Notes under the pieces: generated by a model
Database searches by the model: none
The model's input: only the letters and a program-made list of their open reading frames with translations
What the model was told of the DNA's origin: nothing
In this document: positions 1 to 9,668 of the stretch, piece after piece
How positions within the stretch are numbered: the stretch's first letter is position 1
How the letters are laid out: each line of letters opens with the position of its first letter
Assembly (NCBI GenBank): GCA_947453375.1
Contig: CANGGT010000006.1
Location: 1-53,090 of the forward strand
Length of the DNA: 53,090 bases
Origin: Planctomycetaceae bacterium
GTDB taxonomy: Bacteria > Planctomycetota > Planctomycetia > Pirellulales > UBA1268
Direction: 5' to 3'
Translations under genes and position numbers: made by a program

Positions 1-83
1 ACCGCTTCGGCGCGGAGGCGCTCTACGTCAGCGCGGAACGATTCGAGCGACACGGTGCCCACGCGACAAGCCGCCCCTTCAGA

Positions 84-461
84 TCAGGCAGCGCCAGCCG
101 GTGCCGGGACGCCGAGGGCGGCTCGGACCTGCTCGGCGATCGCATCGAAGCCGGTCGGGTCGAGCACCGCCATCTCGGAGAGCGTCTTGCGGTCGAGTTC
201 ACACCCGATCTTCTCCAGCCCGCAGATGAACTGGCTGTAGCGAAGGCCACGCTCACGGGCCGCAGCGTTGAGGCGGATGATCCAGAGACGGCGGAAATCA
301 CGCTTCTTGCGCCGCCGATCGCGCCGGGCGTAGACGCCAGCGCGGATGATCGATTCCTTGGCCGTCCGGAGCAGCCGGCGACGTCCGCCGACCGACCCCT
401 TCACCCGCTTGAACAACCGCTTCTTGGCCCGCAGACGGGGGACGACGCTCTTGGTACGCAT
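84..461 (-). CDS. rplT: 50S ribosomal protein L20
   Basis: MRTKSVVPRLRAKKRLFKRVKGSVGGRRRLLRTAKESIIRAGVYARRDRRRKKRDFRRLWIIRLNAA is typical L20; third gene of infC-rpmI-rplT order. Confidence 0.96.
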   Translation of the reverse strand: MRTKSVVPRLRAKKRLFKRVKGSVGGRRRLLRTAKESIIRAGVYARRDRRRKKRDFRRLWIIRLNAAARERGLRYSQFICGLEKIGCELDRKTLSEMAVLDPTGFDAIAEQVRAALGVPAPAGAA

Positions 462-733
462 GGGACTGGTCTTTGTCTTTCAGGAGTCTCGACAGTGAAT
501 CGACGCTGAATCAACGAAACGGACAAAAAAGCGGGAAGGACATCATCGTCCTGTCCGGCCCCCGGAATTCAAGGGGGGCCTGCAAACCGGAAACCGAGGA
601 ACGGAAAAACTGGGAAACAGAGCCAGGGAAACAGGAGCCTGACAGACAACGACGCCAAGGCTCTCCGGAAGTCTCGGGCAAAACTCGCCCCGGAGAATCA
701 GGGGAGGGATGCGCCGGCGGCCGGAAGGCGGCG

Positions 734-937
734 TCAGTAGCTGTACTTACCGAGGGCGGCAGCGATCTTCGGGGTGTCGACCGAAGCGAGCACTCCGGTG
801 CCACGGAGGTTGCGCTTCCGCTTCGCGGAGAGCCGCACCTGAAGGTGACTCGTCCCAGCGCGGCGGTGCTTCACCTTGCCCGTGGCGGTGAGCCGGAAAC
901 GCTTCTTCACACCCTTGTGGGTCTTCTGCTTCGGCAT
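734..937 (-). CDS. rpmI: 50S ribosomal protein L35
   Basis: MPKQKTHKGVKKRFRLTATGKVKHRRAGTSHL; upstream of rplT. Confidence 0.96.
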   Translation of the reverse strand: MPKQKTHKGVKKRFRLTATGKVKHRRAGTSHLQVRLSAKRKRNLRGTGVLASVDTPKIAAALGKYSY

Positions 938-995
938 GATTGGAAACTCCGTGAACGGTGAACAGGAGGCGAAAGGGGAGAACGGTGAGGGAGTG

Positions 996-1496
996 TCAGC
1001 GGGGGGAAAGGGTGCAGATCAGTCGCTTTCCCATCTGCTGCGGCGGGGCGTCCATCTTACCGACCGCATCGAGCTGTTCGAGGATATTCCGCATCACGCG
1101 CTGCCCCTCGTCGATGTGGGCCAGTTCGCGACCGCGGAACACGACCGAGACGATCACTTTGTCCTTGTGCTGGAGAAAGCCACGGGCTTGGTTGACCTTG
1201 AACTCGATGTCGTGCTCGCCCGTCTTAGGTCGGAGACGGATCTCCTTGATCTTCGTGTGGTGGACGTGTGTTTTGTGCTGTTTTTTCTTCTGCTGATACT
1301 TGAACTTGCCGAAGTCCATGATTCGGCAGACCGGCGGCTTCTCGTTCGGGGCCACCTCGACCAGATCGAGCCCGGCCTCGCGAGCGCGGGCTAACGCCTC
1401 GTCGGTGGGGATGATCCCGAGTTGCCCTCCTTCGGCCGTGATCACGCGGATCGGGGAAATCCGGATCTGCTCGTTGATGCGATGGTTCTTATCGAT
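996..1496 (-). CDS. infC: Translation initiation factor IF-3, probable AUC start
   Basis: IF-3 sequence ([54 protein letters not shown]). In-frame extension [17 protein letters not shown] upstream of the track start is the conserved IF-3 N-terminus. In-frame TGA at 1502-1500, ATC at 1496-1494, GGAGG 8 nt upstream. Confidence 0.9.
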   Translation of the reverse strand: MDKNHRINEQIRISPIRVITAEGGQLGIIPTDEALARAREAGLDLVEVAPNEKPPVCRIMDFGKFKYQQKKKQHKTHVHHTKIKEIRLRPKTGEHDIEFKVNQARGFLQHKDKVIVSVVFRGRELAHIDEGQRVMRNILEQLDAVGKMDAPPQQMGKRLICTLSPR

Positions 1497-2469
1497 GGCT
1501 CACGCCTCCGGACTCCGACGAATTGTCAGCCGATGCCCCGCGCCGGCGGCATCGTCAACCTGCCCCGATTCCCGCGCTCACCGGAATCCCGACAGAACGG
1601 ACTCCCGACAGGCTGTCGACCCGACACCATGGCCAGGTAGACCAAAAAAACCTGTCTCATCCGGCCGGGAACCGACTCTCCCGCATCAAAACCGGTAAAA
1701 ACCGCGGGCCCCGCGACGCGTGCGCAACGCCGCAACGAAGTCACCACGACGGGAATCTCCGAGTATTCCATGCGGTGACGGGGGGAGTCAAGCGGGGTCG
1801 GTCCGCCGCGGCAGTGGTTGAAAATCCGTCCCCCGCTCCGTTGAAGCCGGGGATCTCGAGCCGCCCCGGTCAGGTCGCCCCAAACGACTGATACCAGGTG
1901 TCTGCACGTCCATCCTACCCAGTGTGAGCAGACTCTTTGGCTGGAAAGGCCGGAAGAAGGGGGCGTGAACAGCCTCCCAAAGGCGACGCAAACAGAACGC
2001 CGCAAACAACTTAAGCTATTTAAAAAGGGTCCGTACTGACCTGGTCTCAGGGCGTTGCAGAAAAAAACTGGAGAACAACCCTCAGCCCGAAGAACTTTTT
2101 CCGACTCCGGCCGTATAAATCGGCGTCCCGGATACGGGAACGGGGGGCACAGGAGGGCCCGCCCATCGATTCCGAAATCAGCGCCGGCCTGGCAAGGCAC
2201 CGGCCCGGAATCGTGCGACAGCTCACCGCGAACGTCCCTGCCGGCAACGGCAGCGGAACCCTGCCGAGGAGATCGGCGACGCGGTGCACGTTTCGGCATT
2301 TCGAGTGGTCGGTGGGATAGCCGCCGGGCGGGTCGATTGCCAGCAATGAAGGTCGCGTGAAACACTGTCTCGGAGCATCGGGGTCGCGGGCGAAGTCAGG
2401 GGTCGCCCGCAGGCCCGGTTCCGACCAAACCAACGACCGGCCTCGGATGGCCGGCCAAGGAGGAATGCG

Positions 2470-3996
2470 ATGCGTTCTGATTCCCAAGGTCCTGTCGTGC
2501 GCCTGTTCATGGAAGAGCAGATCGATTTCGAGCCCCGCTCCGTCGCCGGCGTGAGCGGAGAAGCGATCGACGCGGGTGCCCCGCGGCACGACGGCGACGT
2601 CGTGCCGTTGAGCGGCGACAGCGTGCTCTCGATCGAGGAACTCGCCTCCCGTTTCAATGTCTCCACGAAGACGATCTCGCGGTGGCGGGCCCATGGCCTC
2701 GTCGCCCGGAGTCACGACGTGGGGGGGCGGAAGCGGGTCGGATTCCTCGCCAGCGACGTGGAGCGGTTCGTCACCGACAACCCGCTGCGGATCGAGCGGG
2801 GAAGCCGCTTCAGCCAGCTCTCCACCGAGGAGCACGGCAAGATCATCGCCTGGGCGCGCCGACTGGCCGCGGTGGGCGCCTGCCCGGCCGACGTCCACCG
2901 CCGGATCGCGAAGCGCCTCAACCGCAGCGTCGAGACGATCCGCTACACGATCAAGCACCACGATCAGGAAAACCCCGGTGTCGAGGTTTTCCCCGCCGCC
3001 GACGGTCGCCTCCGTCCGGAGACCTGCGAGCGGATCTTCCAACTCTGGTCACGCGGCGAAGCGGTCGATTCGATCGCCAAGCGTTACCACCGCTCGAAGG
3101 CGAGCATTTATCGGGTGATCCTTGCCCAGCGGGCCGCCCACACGATGCTCCTCCCCCTCGACTACATCCCCAACGCCCTCTTCGACCGCCGCACGGCCGA
3201 AGACGTGGTCAACCAGCCCTTCCCCGGCCTCGACGAGCCGACGAAGCGGACGCGGCGCCCCGCCGGACTGCCCGCCTACCTCGCCAGCCTCTACGAGGTG
3301 CCACTGCTCAATCGTGAGCAGGAGGTGTGGCTGTTCCGGAAGTTCAACTACCTCAAGCACAAGGCGAAGGCGCTGCGCGACCAACTCGACGCCGAGAAGC
3401 CGAGCACGCGTCTGATGGACCAGATCGACTCGATTTACGAGGAGATCGTGGCGCTGAAGAATCGCCTCGTGCGGTCCAACCTCCGGCTTGTGGTGTCGAT
3501 TGCCAAGCGGCGGGTGGCCCCCGGCGACAGCTTTTTCGACCTCGTCAGCGACGGCAACATGTCGTTGATCCGCGCGGTGGAGAAGTTCGACTACGCCCGT
3601 GGCAACAAGTTCAGCACCTACGCGTCGTGGGCGATCATGAAGAACTACGCCCGCACGATCCCCGACGAGCACAAGCGGCGCGAGCGGTTCCGGGCGGCCG
3701 ACATGGAGATGCTACAGACCGCGGCCGACCCGCGGACCGACGAGAACCAGTTGCGGATGGCGGAATCGGACCGGCTGCAGCAGGTGGGGCGGTTCCTCGA
3801 CCGCCTCGACTCCCGCGAGCAGACGATCATCATCCGTCGCTATGGTCTCGACCGTGGGCACGAGCCGCAGACCCTCAAGGAAGTCGGCACGGCCCTCGGC
3901 GTGACGAAGGAGCGGGTCCGGCAGATCGAAGCGAAGGCGCTCGAGAAGCTCCGCGAAGCGGCCCAGGCCGAGGCCGTCCTTCCGGAACTCGAGTGA
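2470..3996 (+). CDS. RNA polymerase sigma-70 family factor with N-terminal multi-HTH extension
   Basis: Region 2 (NRLVRSNLRLVVSIAKRR..FFDLVSDGNMSLIRAVEKFDYARGNKFSTYASWAIMKNYAR) and region 4 (TLKEVGTALGVTKERVRQIEAKALEKLRE); N-terminal excisionase/MerR-like HTH (LSIEELASRFNVSTKTISRWRAHGLV). SD aaggagg. Confidence 0.9.
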   Translation: MRSDSQGPVVRLFMEEQIDFEPRSVAGVSGEAIDAGAPRHDGDVVPLSGDSVLSIEELASRFNVSTKTISRWRAHGLVARSHDVGGRKRVGFLASDVERFVTDNPLRIERGSRFSQLSTEEHGKIIAWARRLAAVGACPADVHRRIAKRLNRSVETIRYTIKHHDQENPGVEVFPAADGRLRPETCERIFQLWSRGEAVDSIAKRYHRSKASIYRVILAQRAAHTMLLPLDYIPNALFDRRTAEDVVNQPFPGLDEPTKRTRRPAGLPAYLASLYEVPLLNREQEVWLFRKFNYLKHKAKALRDQLDAEKPSTRLMDQIDSIYEEIVALKNRLVRSNLRLVVSIAKRRVAPGDSFFDLVSDGNMSLIRAVEKFDYARGNKFSTYASWAIMKNYARTIPDEHKRRERFRAADMEMLQTAADPRTDENQLRMAESDRLQQVGRFLDRLDSREQTIIIRRYGLDRGHEPQTLKEVGTALGVTKERVRQIEAKALEKLREAAQAEAVLPELE

Positions 3997-4098
3997 TCTA
4001 GCCTCGCCCGCACCGTCGGAATCGCTTCTGCCCTATGGCCCACGGCCGGCAGCAGAGCGTTCCGACGGGCGGCGTGGCGCGATGGTTCCACTGGCCTG

Positions 4099-6216
4099 CT
4101 AGCGAGCTGCAGCCGGAGCGTCGAACGACGCCGGGCGGACGCCTGGATCGGCGGCTGGGCCGGCAGCCGGCGGGGCGACAACCCGACGGCTCCCGGCGCG
4201 CGGCCGGGAAAGCTCGTCCTGCTGTTGCTTCGAGAGCGTTGGCGAGGCGCCCGACGCCACACCGGCAGGTCCCCGAGCGACCGCCCCCGCTTCGGTGCTG
4301 GCCGACTGGCTGGTACCGGCGAGGAAATTGTCGATCGCCGCCCCTTCGCGGAGATGGGTGAAATACCGCCCCATCTCGATCCGCTGCTTCTTGTCCTCGA
4401 TGTCGACATAGAGCTCATCGCGGACCTCCTCGAATCGCAGCTGCTGCGGTTCGGTGTAGCCCTCGCAGAAGAAGACCATGAAGCGGTCGGCGATCTGCAC
4501 CACGCCGGAGAGCTCCCCCGGCTTGAGCGCGAACACCTCCCGCTCGAGCGCGGGCTGGCCACCGAATCGCTGGATCGGGGGCACCTCGCCGCGGAGGCTG
4601 CGGGTGGTCGGGTCGACGGAGTACTTCTCGGCAAGATCGCCGATCAGTTCGGCGTTGGGGTTCTGGCGGGCCAGCTGCCACACCTCCTGAGCACGCCGCT
4701 GGGTGTCGAGGATGACGACGCGACACTTCGCCCGCGGCCCGAACGTTGCGGCAAACGCCTTGTCGAGATCTTCCTGCGAGACCGGCACCTTCCCGACGAG
4801 CTTCTTGAGGGCCACCGTCGGCTGGACGATGTCGTCGAGGTAGTGCTTGAGCGGCACCTTGTCGTCCCGCGTCACCCGTTCGAGCCAGGCCGCGGTGTCG
4901 GGCGTGCCGTCAGCCCGGCGGAAGCCCATCGCCTCGGCGCCGCGCATCACTTCGGCGTCGATGTCGGCCTGGGAAACGGCAACTTCGTTCTTCGCCATCG
5001 CCTGGGAGAGGAGCGTGCGGGTGACGAGGATCTCGAGAACGTCGAGGCCGTGGCGATCGAGGCACGCCTGGCGGACGCGGTCGATGCTCACCGGCGCTCC
5101 GTTGACGAGCGCAGCCACCCCCGGCAGGGCCGCCGCGCGGGCCGGATCGTTCATCACGTTCTCGACCTTGGCGGCCTCCTGGAGGCGACGGAACACCGAC
5201 GACGAGGCCTCCCGGCTCTTCCGCTCGCGCAATTCCTCGGTGAGCCGCGGGCGGACGTCGTCGAGGGCCACGTCGGCCGCCGGCAGATGGCCTTCGCACT
5301 TGATGATGATGAACTGGTCGGCCACCTGGACCACCGGGGAGATGCCACCGACCGGTAGGCCGAAGGCGATGGCCTCGAACCTCGGCTCGCCGGTGTGGCG
5401 GCGGATCGGCTGCACCCAGCCGTTGGCGCTGGCGCTGCCGACGTCGACCGAGTGCTGTCGGGCGAAGGAACCGAACTCGTCGGGCTTCGATGCCACCTCG
5501 GCGCGGATCCGCTCCGCCTCGGACGCCGTGCGGAGAACGATGATCCGCGCCTTCACCGCCGGGCCGAACTGATGCTCGTGGGCCTCGGCGATTTCCTCGG
5601 AAGTGGGCTCGATCTCGGCATGAGCCAATCGTCGCAGGGCGATCATCGGCCAGACGATCTCGTCGGCATACTGCTGCGGGGTGACGCCGCGTTCGTCGCG
5701 GATCAGCTCGATCCACTTCTCGCGGGGAAGATTGAATCGCTTCGCCATCACCTCGATCTCGGCATCGACCTCCTCCGGCCCGACGGCGATCCCCAACTGC
5801 CGGCAGCCCTGATCGATGATCATTTTGTTGACGATCGCCTCGAGGACCGTGGCCCCGTGGCGGGCGACGCATTCTTCGGCGAGTTGGGCCTGCGGGATCT
5901 CCGCGCCGTTGACCATCGCGGCGAGTTGCCGCGCGGGGGCAACGGCGGCGGCAGGCGCCTTCGCATCGGCCGCTTTCTGCCCAGGGGCGGGCCGCGGTGC
6001 CGCGGCAGGAGACGCGGCGGGAGTTCGGCCGCGGAGCAGTGGGATCTGGGCATCGGCCTGAGAGTCGACGGCCCCGACGCGCCAGGCGAGGCAGGCAAGG
6101 ACAATCACCGCAGCACCAAGCAGGCCCGGCGTCCCGCCGATGCTTGCGGCCACAGAACGAACTCCGGCCACGGCACCGGTCACGGCATCGACGAACGTCC
6201 CCCACGCATGGCGCAT
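4099..6216 (-). CDS. Tandem parvulin-type (SurA/PpiC-like) peptidylprolyl isomerase, membrane anchored
   Basis: Two SurA-N-like plus PPIC-like units (FARQHSVDVGSASANGWVQPIRR..; LAEKYSVDPTTRSLRGEVPPIQRF..), N-terminal hydrophobic segment. Confidence 0.8.
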   Translation of the reverse strand: MRHAWGTFVDAVTGAVAGVRSVAASIGGTPGLLGAAVIVLACLAWRVGAVDSQADAQIPLLRGRTPAASPAAAPRPAPGQKAADAKAPAAAVAPARQLAAMVNGAEIPQAQLAEECVARHGATVLEAIVNKMIIDQGCRQLGIAVGPEEVDAEIEVMAKRFNLPREKWIELIRDERGVTPQQYADEIVWPMIALRRLAHAEIEPTSEEIAEAHEHQFGPAVKARIIVLRTASEAERIRAEVASKPDEFGSFARQHSVDVGSASANGWVQPIRRHTGEPRFEAIAFGLPVGGISPVVQVADQFIIIKCEGHLPAADVALDDVRPRLTEELRERKSREASSSVFRRLQEAAKVENVMNDPARAAALPGVAALVNGAPVSIDRVRQACLDRHGLDVLEILVTRTLLSQAMAKNEVAVSQADIDAEVMRGAEAMGFRRADGTPDTAAWLERVTRDDKVPLKHYLDDIVQPTVALKKLVGKVPVSQEDLDKAFAATFGPRAKCRVVILDTQRRAQEVWQLARQNPNAELIGDLAEKYSVDPTTRSLRGEVPPIQRFGGQPALEREVFALKPGELSGVVQIADRFMVFFCEGYTEPQQLRFEEVRDELYVDIEDKKQRIEMGRYFTHLREGAAIDNFLAGTSQSASTEAGAVARGPAGVASGASPTLSKQQQDELSRPRAGSRRVVAPPAAGPAADPGVRPASFDAPAAAR

Positions 6217-6410
6217 CGCAAGCCCTCCTTGGACGAAATCCCGGCGTCCTGCCGGGGATGAACTTTGGGGAACCTAGGGGACTCGGCGTTGCCGATCAAG
6301 GTGAACCGGCACCGCGCCGCCCCCCCACCATGCTGCGTTGCGGCATTTTGCCGCCCGAGGGTAGGCTCTCGGACCTTCCCTGCCCGCCCAGGTTCTCCAG
6401 GTTGTTGCCG

Positions 6411-7115
6411 ATGGCTTCGCACCCCTCGTCTCCCCGTGGCAACGATCCCTCCCACCCGGAGTGCCTCACGATCCTCGGCCTCCTTCCGCCGGTGACGGCG
6501 GAGGACGTCAAGCAGGCCTATCTCGCCAAGGCGATGGCCGCCCACCCCGACCGGGGAGGCGATCCTGCCGAGTTCGTCCGCCTCCAGAAGGCCTACGACG
6601 ACGCGAAGGAGTTCGTGCAGTTCAAGGCGGGGAAGCTCGAATGGCTGGCCTCGAAGATCGAGGCCTACTCGCAGCAGCAGGAGGTGGTCACCGAGGCCAT
6701 CGAGCGCGGCGGCGAGATCGAGATGGAGGAGGCCGACTGGCTGCGGAAGAGTTTCGGTGAGGACTTCGGCCATGTCGCCGACAAGCTCGTCACCGTCCGG
6801 GTGCGCGGCCCCCGGGCTGACGACGTGTTCGCGATCCTTCTCGGCTTCCGCGCCGACTCGCTCAAGGATCTTGCCACCCTCGACCTCTCCGGGGGCACGA
6901 TCACCGACGAAGGACTCCTCCAACTCAAGGAATTGAAGAACCTCCGCTCCCTCGATCTCCGCGGCACGGCCGTCGGCAAGCTCGCCGCCGAGACGCCGAA
7001 GTGGTTTGAACAGCTCGAGTTTCTCGGTGTCCCCAAGGGGGCGGTGGGAATGCTGGGGCGATTCGGGATGCCGCGGCGCGTGAAGCTCGTCGTCGGCGAC
7101 GCCCCGACGGCCTGA
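6411..7115 (+). CDS. J-domain protein with C-terminal leucine-rich-repeat-like segment
   Basis: CLTILGLLPPVTAEDVKQAYLAKAMAAHPDRGGDPAEFVRLQKAYDDAKE (HPD motif), then LKDLATLDLSGGTITDEGLLQLKELKNLRSLDLRGTAV. Confidence 0.8.
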   Translation: MASHPSSPRGNDPSHPECLTILGLLPPVTAEDVKQAYLAKAMAAHPDRGGDPAEFVRLQKAYDDAKEFVQFKAGKLEWLASKIEAYSQQQEVVTEAIERGGEIEMEEADWLRKSFGEDFGHVADKLVTVRVRGPRADDVFAILLGFRADSLKDLATLDLSGGTITDEGLLQLKELKNLRSLDLRGTAVGKLAAETPKWFEQLEFLGVPKGAVGMLGRFGMPRRVKLVVGDAPTA

Positions 7116-7253
7116 TCACGCCGCTGAATGACCTGCCGAGCTTCGCCCCACGATTCCCCAGCCAACGCTTACCGTTCACACGCTCCGGACAAGCTCTCCG
7201 GTCTAACCTTTCGGCCAGGCTATCCGGCCATGCTTTACGATCAAGGAGGATCG

Positions 7254-8141
7254 ATGCCCCGCCCCGCTCCGACAAGCGCCTGGCTCGGCCGCCTGGCCCT
7301 CGGCGTCCTGCTCACGGCAGCCCTGCCGATCATCGCTCGCGGCGACGACGCCGCCCCCTCGCAGGAGAAGCCCGCCGTGTCCGCTGATTCCCCCAACGCA
7401 GAACAGCTCGCCGCCCTCTACGAGGCCAGGACCGTCCGCGTCGCCCCGGCGAAGGACGTTGAGCCGGTCGAGTTTGCCTACCGGCTCCTCGAGCCCGCGT
7501 CGATCACCCCGGGCACCCGCTACCCGCTCGTGATCTTCCTCCATGGCGCCGGCGAACGGGGCAACGACAACGTCATCCAGCTCAAGTACTTCCCCACCTG
7601 GATGGCCGAGCAGAACGCCCGTCAGGCTCATCCCTGCTTCGTCCTCGCTCCCCAGTGCCGCGACGAGCAGAAGTGGGTCGACGTCGACTGGTCAAAGATC
7701 GAGAGCACGCCCCAGTCCCCGACACCGACCGTCGACATGATGGCCGTGATCGCCGCGATCGAGGACACGCTCAAGCGTGAACCGATCGACCCGACACGGA
7801 TTTATCTCACGGGGCTCTCGATGGGGGGCTACGGTTCGTGGGATCTCGCGGCCCGGATGCCGGATCGCTTCGCGGCCGTGCTCCCGATCTGTGGCGGTGG
7901 CGACGAGGCGACGGCGGCGAAGATCAAGGATCTGCCGATCTGGTGCTTCCACGGCGACGCCGACACCGCCGTCCGCGTGGAGCGGTCGCGGACGATGATC
8001 GAAGCCCTCCGCGCCGCCGGTGGAACGCCCAAGTATTCCGAGCTCGCCGGCGTCGGCCACGATTCCTGGACGCCCGCCTACCGCGATCCCGACGTTCTCG
8101 CTTGGCTCTTCGCCCAGAAAAAGCCCGCAAAGGGGAAGTGA
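7254..8141 (+). CDS. Secreted alpha/beta hydrolase (esterase/phospholipase-like)
   Basis: Signal peptide; YPLVIFLHGAGERGNDN, YLTGLSMGGYGSWDLAARMPDRFAAVLPICGG (GxSxGG), late GVGHDSW; SD aaggagga. Confidence 0.85.
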   Translation: MPRPAPTSAWLGRLALGVLLTAALPIIARGDDAAPSQEKPAVSADSPNAEQLAALYEARTVRVAPAKDVEPVEFAYRLLEPASITPGTRYPLVIFLHGAGERGNDNVIQLKYFPTWMAEQNARQAHPCFVLAPQCRDEQKWVDVDWSKIESTPQSPTPTVDMMAVIAAIEDTLKREPIDPTRIYLTGLSMGGYGSWDLAARMPDRFAAVLPICGGGDEATAAKIKDLPIWCFHGDADTAVRVERSRTMIEALRAAGGTPKYSELAGVGHDSWTPAYRDPDVLAWLFAQKKPAKGK

Positions 8142-8377
8142 GCCCGCCCCGGGCTTTCCTCACTCGAGCGTGGCGTCGGGAGAGCCCGTAGCGACGAACC
8201 CTCAGGCCTACGATCTGAAGTTCTGGCTCGAGCGTGGGCTTCGGGGTCGCCCATGCCCCCAGCCGAGTTCGCTCCGGCCCTCCATGGGCCTCCGCTCTCT
8301 CGGACCCGCCTGCGCTCCGCCTTCCGGGCTGCGCTTGTCGGCTACGCCGGCTCACGGAACACGGGCGACCCCTCGCT

Positions 8378-8394
8378 ACAACGCAAAGCGTTGT
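8378..8394. other. Short perfect hairpin in convergent intergenic region
   Basis: acaacgc-aaa-gcgttgt. Confidence 0.5.
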
Positions 8395-8451
8395 GCATTT
8401 GGCTAGCGTGACGGAGGACGAGGCCGGGTTCGGCGAAACGCCCTCAAACAC

Positions 8452-9414
8452 TCACTCCGGGAACAGGCCCGGGATCGAGAGGTAGCGTTCGCCGAGATCG
8501 GGGAGGACGACGACGATCATCTTGCCGGCGTTCTCCGGGCGGCGGGCCACCTGAAGCGCGGCCCAGGCGGCAGCGCCGCAGCTGATCCCGCACATCAGCC
8601 CCTCGCGTTTGGCCATCTGCCTGGCCGTCTCCTTGGCATCCTCGTCGTCGACCTTCACGACTTCGTCGATGACCTTGAGATTGAGCACCCCGGGGATAAA
8701 CCCGGCGCCGATCCCTTGGATCGTGTGACGGCCCGGCTTGATCGGCTCGCCGGCGAGCTTCTGCGAGATCACGGGGCTGTTGAGCGGTTCCACCGCAATG
8801 ACCTTGAGGCTCGGCTTGCGGGCCTTGAGCACCTCGCCACAGCCGGTGATCGTGCCCCCCGTGCCGACGCCGCAGACGAGGATGTCGATCTTGCCGTCGG
8901 TGTCGGCCCAGATCTCCTCGGCCGTCGTCTGCCGGTGGATCTCGGGATTGGCGGGATTGTTGAACTGCTGCGGCATGAAATACTGCGGGCTCGACTTCGA
9001 GACATCCTCGGCGTGCCGCACCGCTCCCGGCATCCCCTCGGCGGCCGGCGTGAGCACCAGTTCGGCGCCGAGCGCCTTGAGCATCCGCCGACGCTCGAGG
9101 CTCATGCTCTCCGGCATCATCACTCGCAGTTTGTAGCCACGGGCGGCACAGACATAAGCCAGACCGATGCCGGTGTTGCCGCTGGTCGGCTCGACGATGA
9201 TCGTGTCGGGCCCGATGCGGCCGTCTCTCTCGGCAGCGTCGATCATCGCCGCGGCGATCCGATCCTTCACGCTCCACAGGGGGTTCATGTTCTCGATCTT
9301 GCCGATGACATCCGCGACGCAGCCTTCCGTCACCCGGCGAAGCCGGACCAACGGCGTGCGGCCGATGCACTGCGTGATGTCATCGCGGATCCCAGCCGAC
9401 TGGATCGTGCTCAT
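8452..9414 (-). CDS. cysK: Cysteine synthase A
   Basis: [23 protein letters not shown] (PLP lysine), [24 protein letters not shown]. Confidence 0.95.
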   Translation of the reverse strand: MSTIQSAGIRDDITQCIGRTPLVRLRRVTEGCVADVIGKIENMNPLWSVKDRIAAAMIDAAERDGRIGPDTIIVEPTSGNTGIGLAYVCAARGYKLRVMMPESMSLERRRMLKALGAELVLTPAAEGMPGAVRHAEDVSKSSPQYFMPQQFNNPANPEIHRQTTAEEIWADTDGKIDILVCGVGTGGTITGCGEVLKARKPSLKVIAVEPLNSPVISQKLAGEPIKPGRHTIQGIGAGFIPGVLNLKVIDEVVKVDDEDAKETARQMAKREGLMCGISCGAAAWAALQVARRPENAGKMIVVVLPDLGERYLSIPGLFPE

Positions 9415-9600
9415 GGCTCGCGTCCCCTCGCGGTTCGGTGAATCATCACCATGTTCATTGTCTTTTGTCAGAATCGATCAGGAAGTTACGCCGACAGGGC
9501 GGTCTGCGTCAACATGACATTCCACCGGCGTCTCCCGCCGCCCCATGGTGGCGCTACCGCCGGTCGCCGGAAGCGGATGCGATCACCCTCAGCGCATGAA

Positions 9601-9628
9601 GAAGGGGGCGTCGTCGGACGCCCCCTTC
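9601..9628. terminator. Perfect 12-bp stem hairpin between convergently placed sequence and the DUF1080 gene end
   Basis: gaagggggcgtc-gtcg-gacgcccccttc; only a weak T-rich tail on the minus strand. Confidence 0.55.
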
Positions 9629-9668
9629 CCCTGCATTCACCGTCTGGCGTGGGCTCCGAAATCGGGGC

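Noticed and set aside
473-961. ORFs opposite rpmI and the rpmI-rplT spacer
   Set aside because: Overlap ribosomal-protein genes on the opposite strand and have low-complexity translations.
2047-3042. 331-aa minus-strand ORF overlapping the sigma factor
   Set aside because: Antisense shadow ORF; the sigma frame has strong homology-like motifs and an SD.
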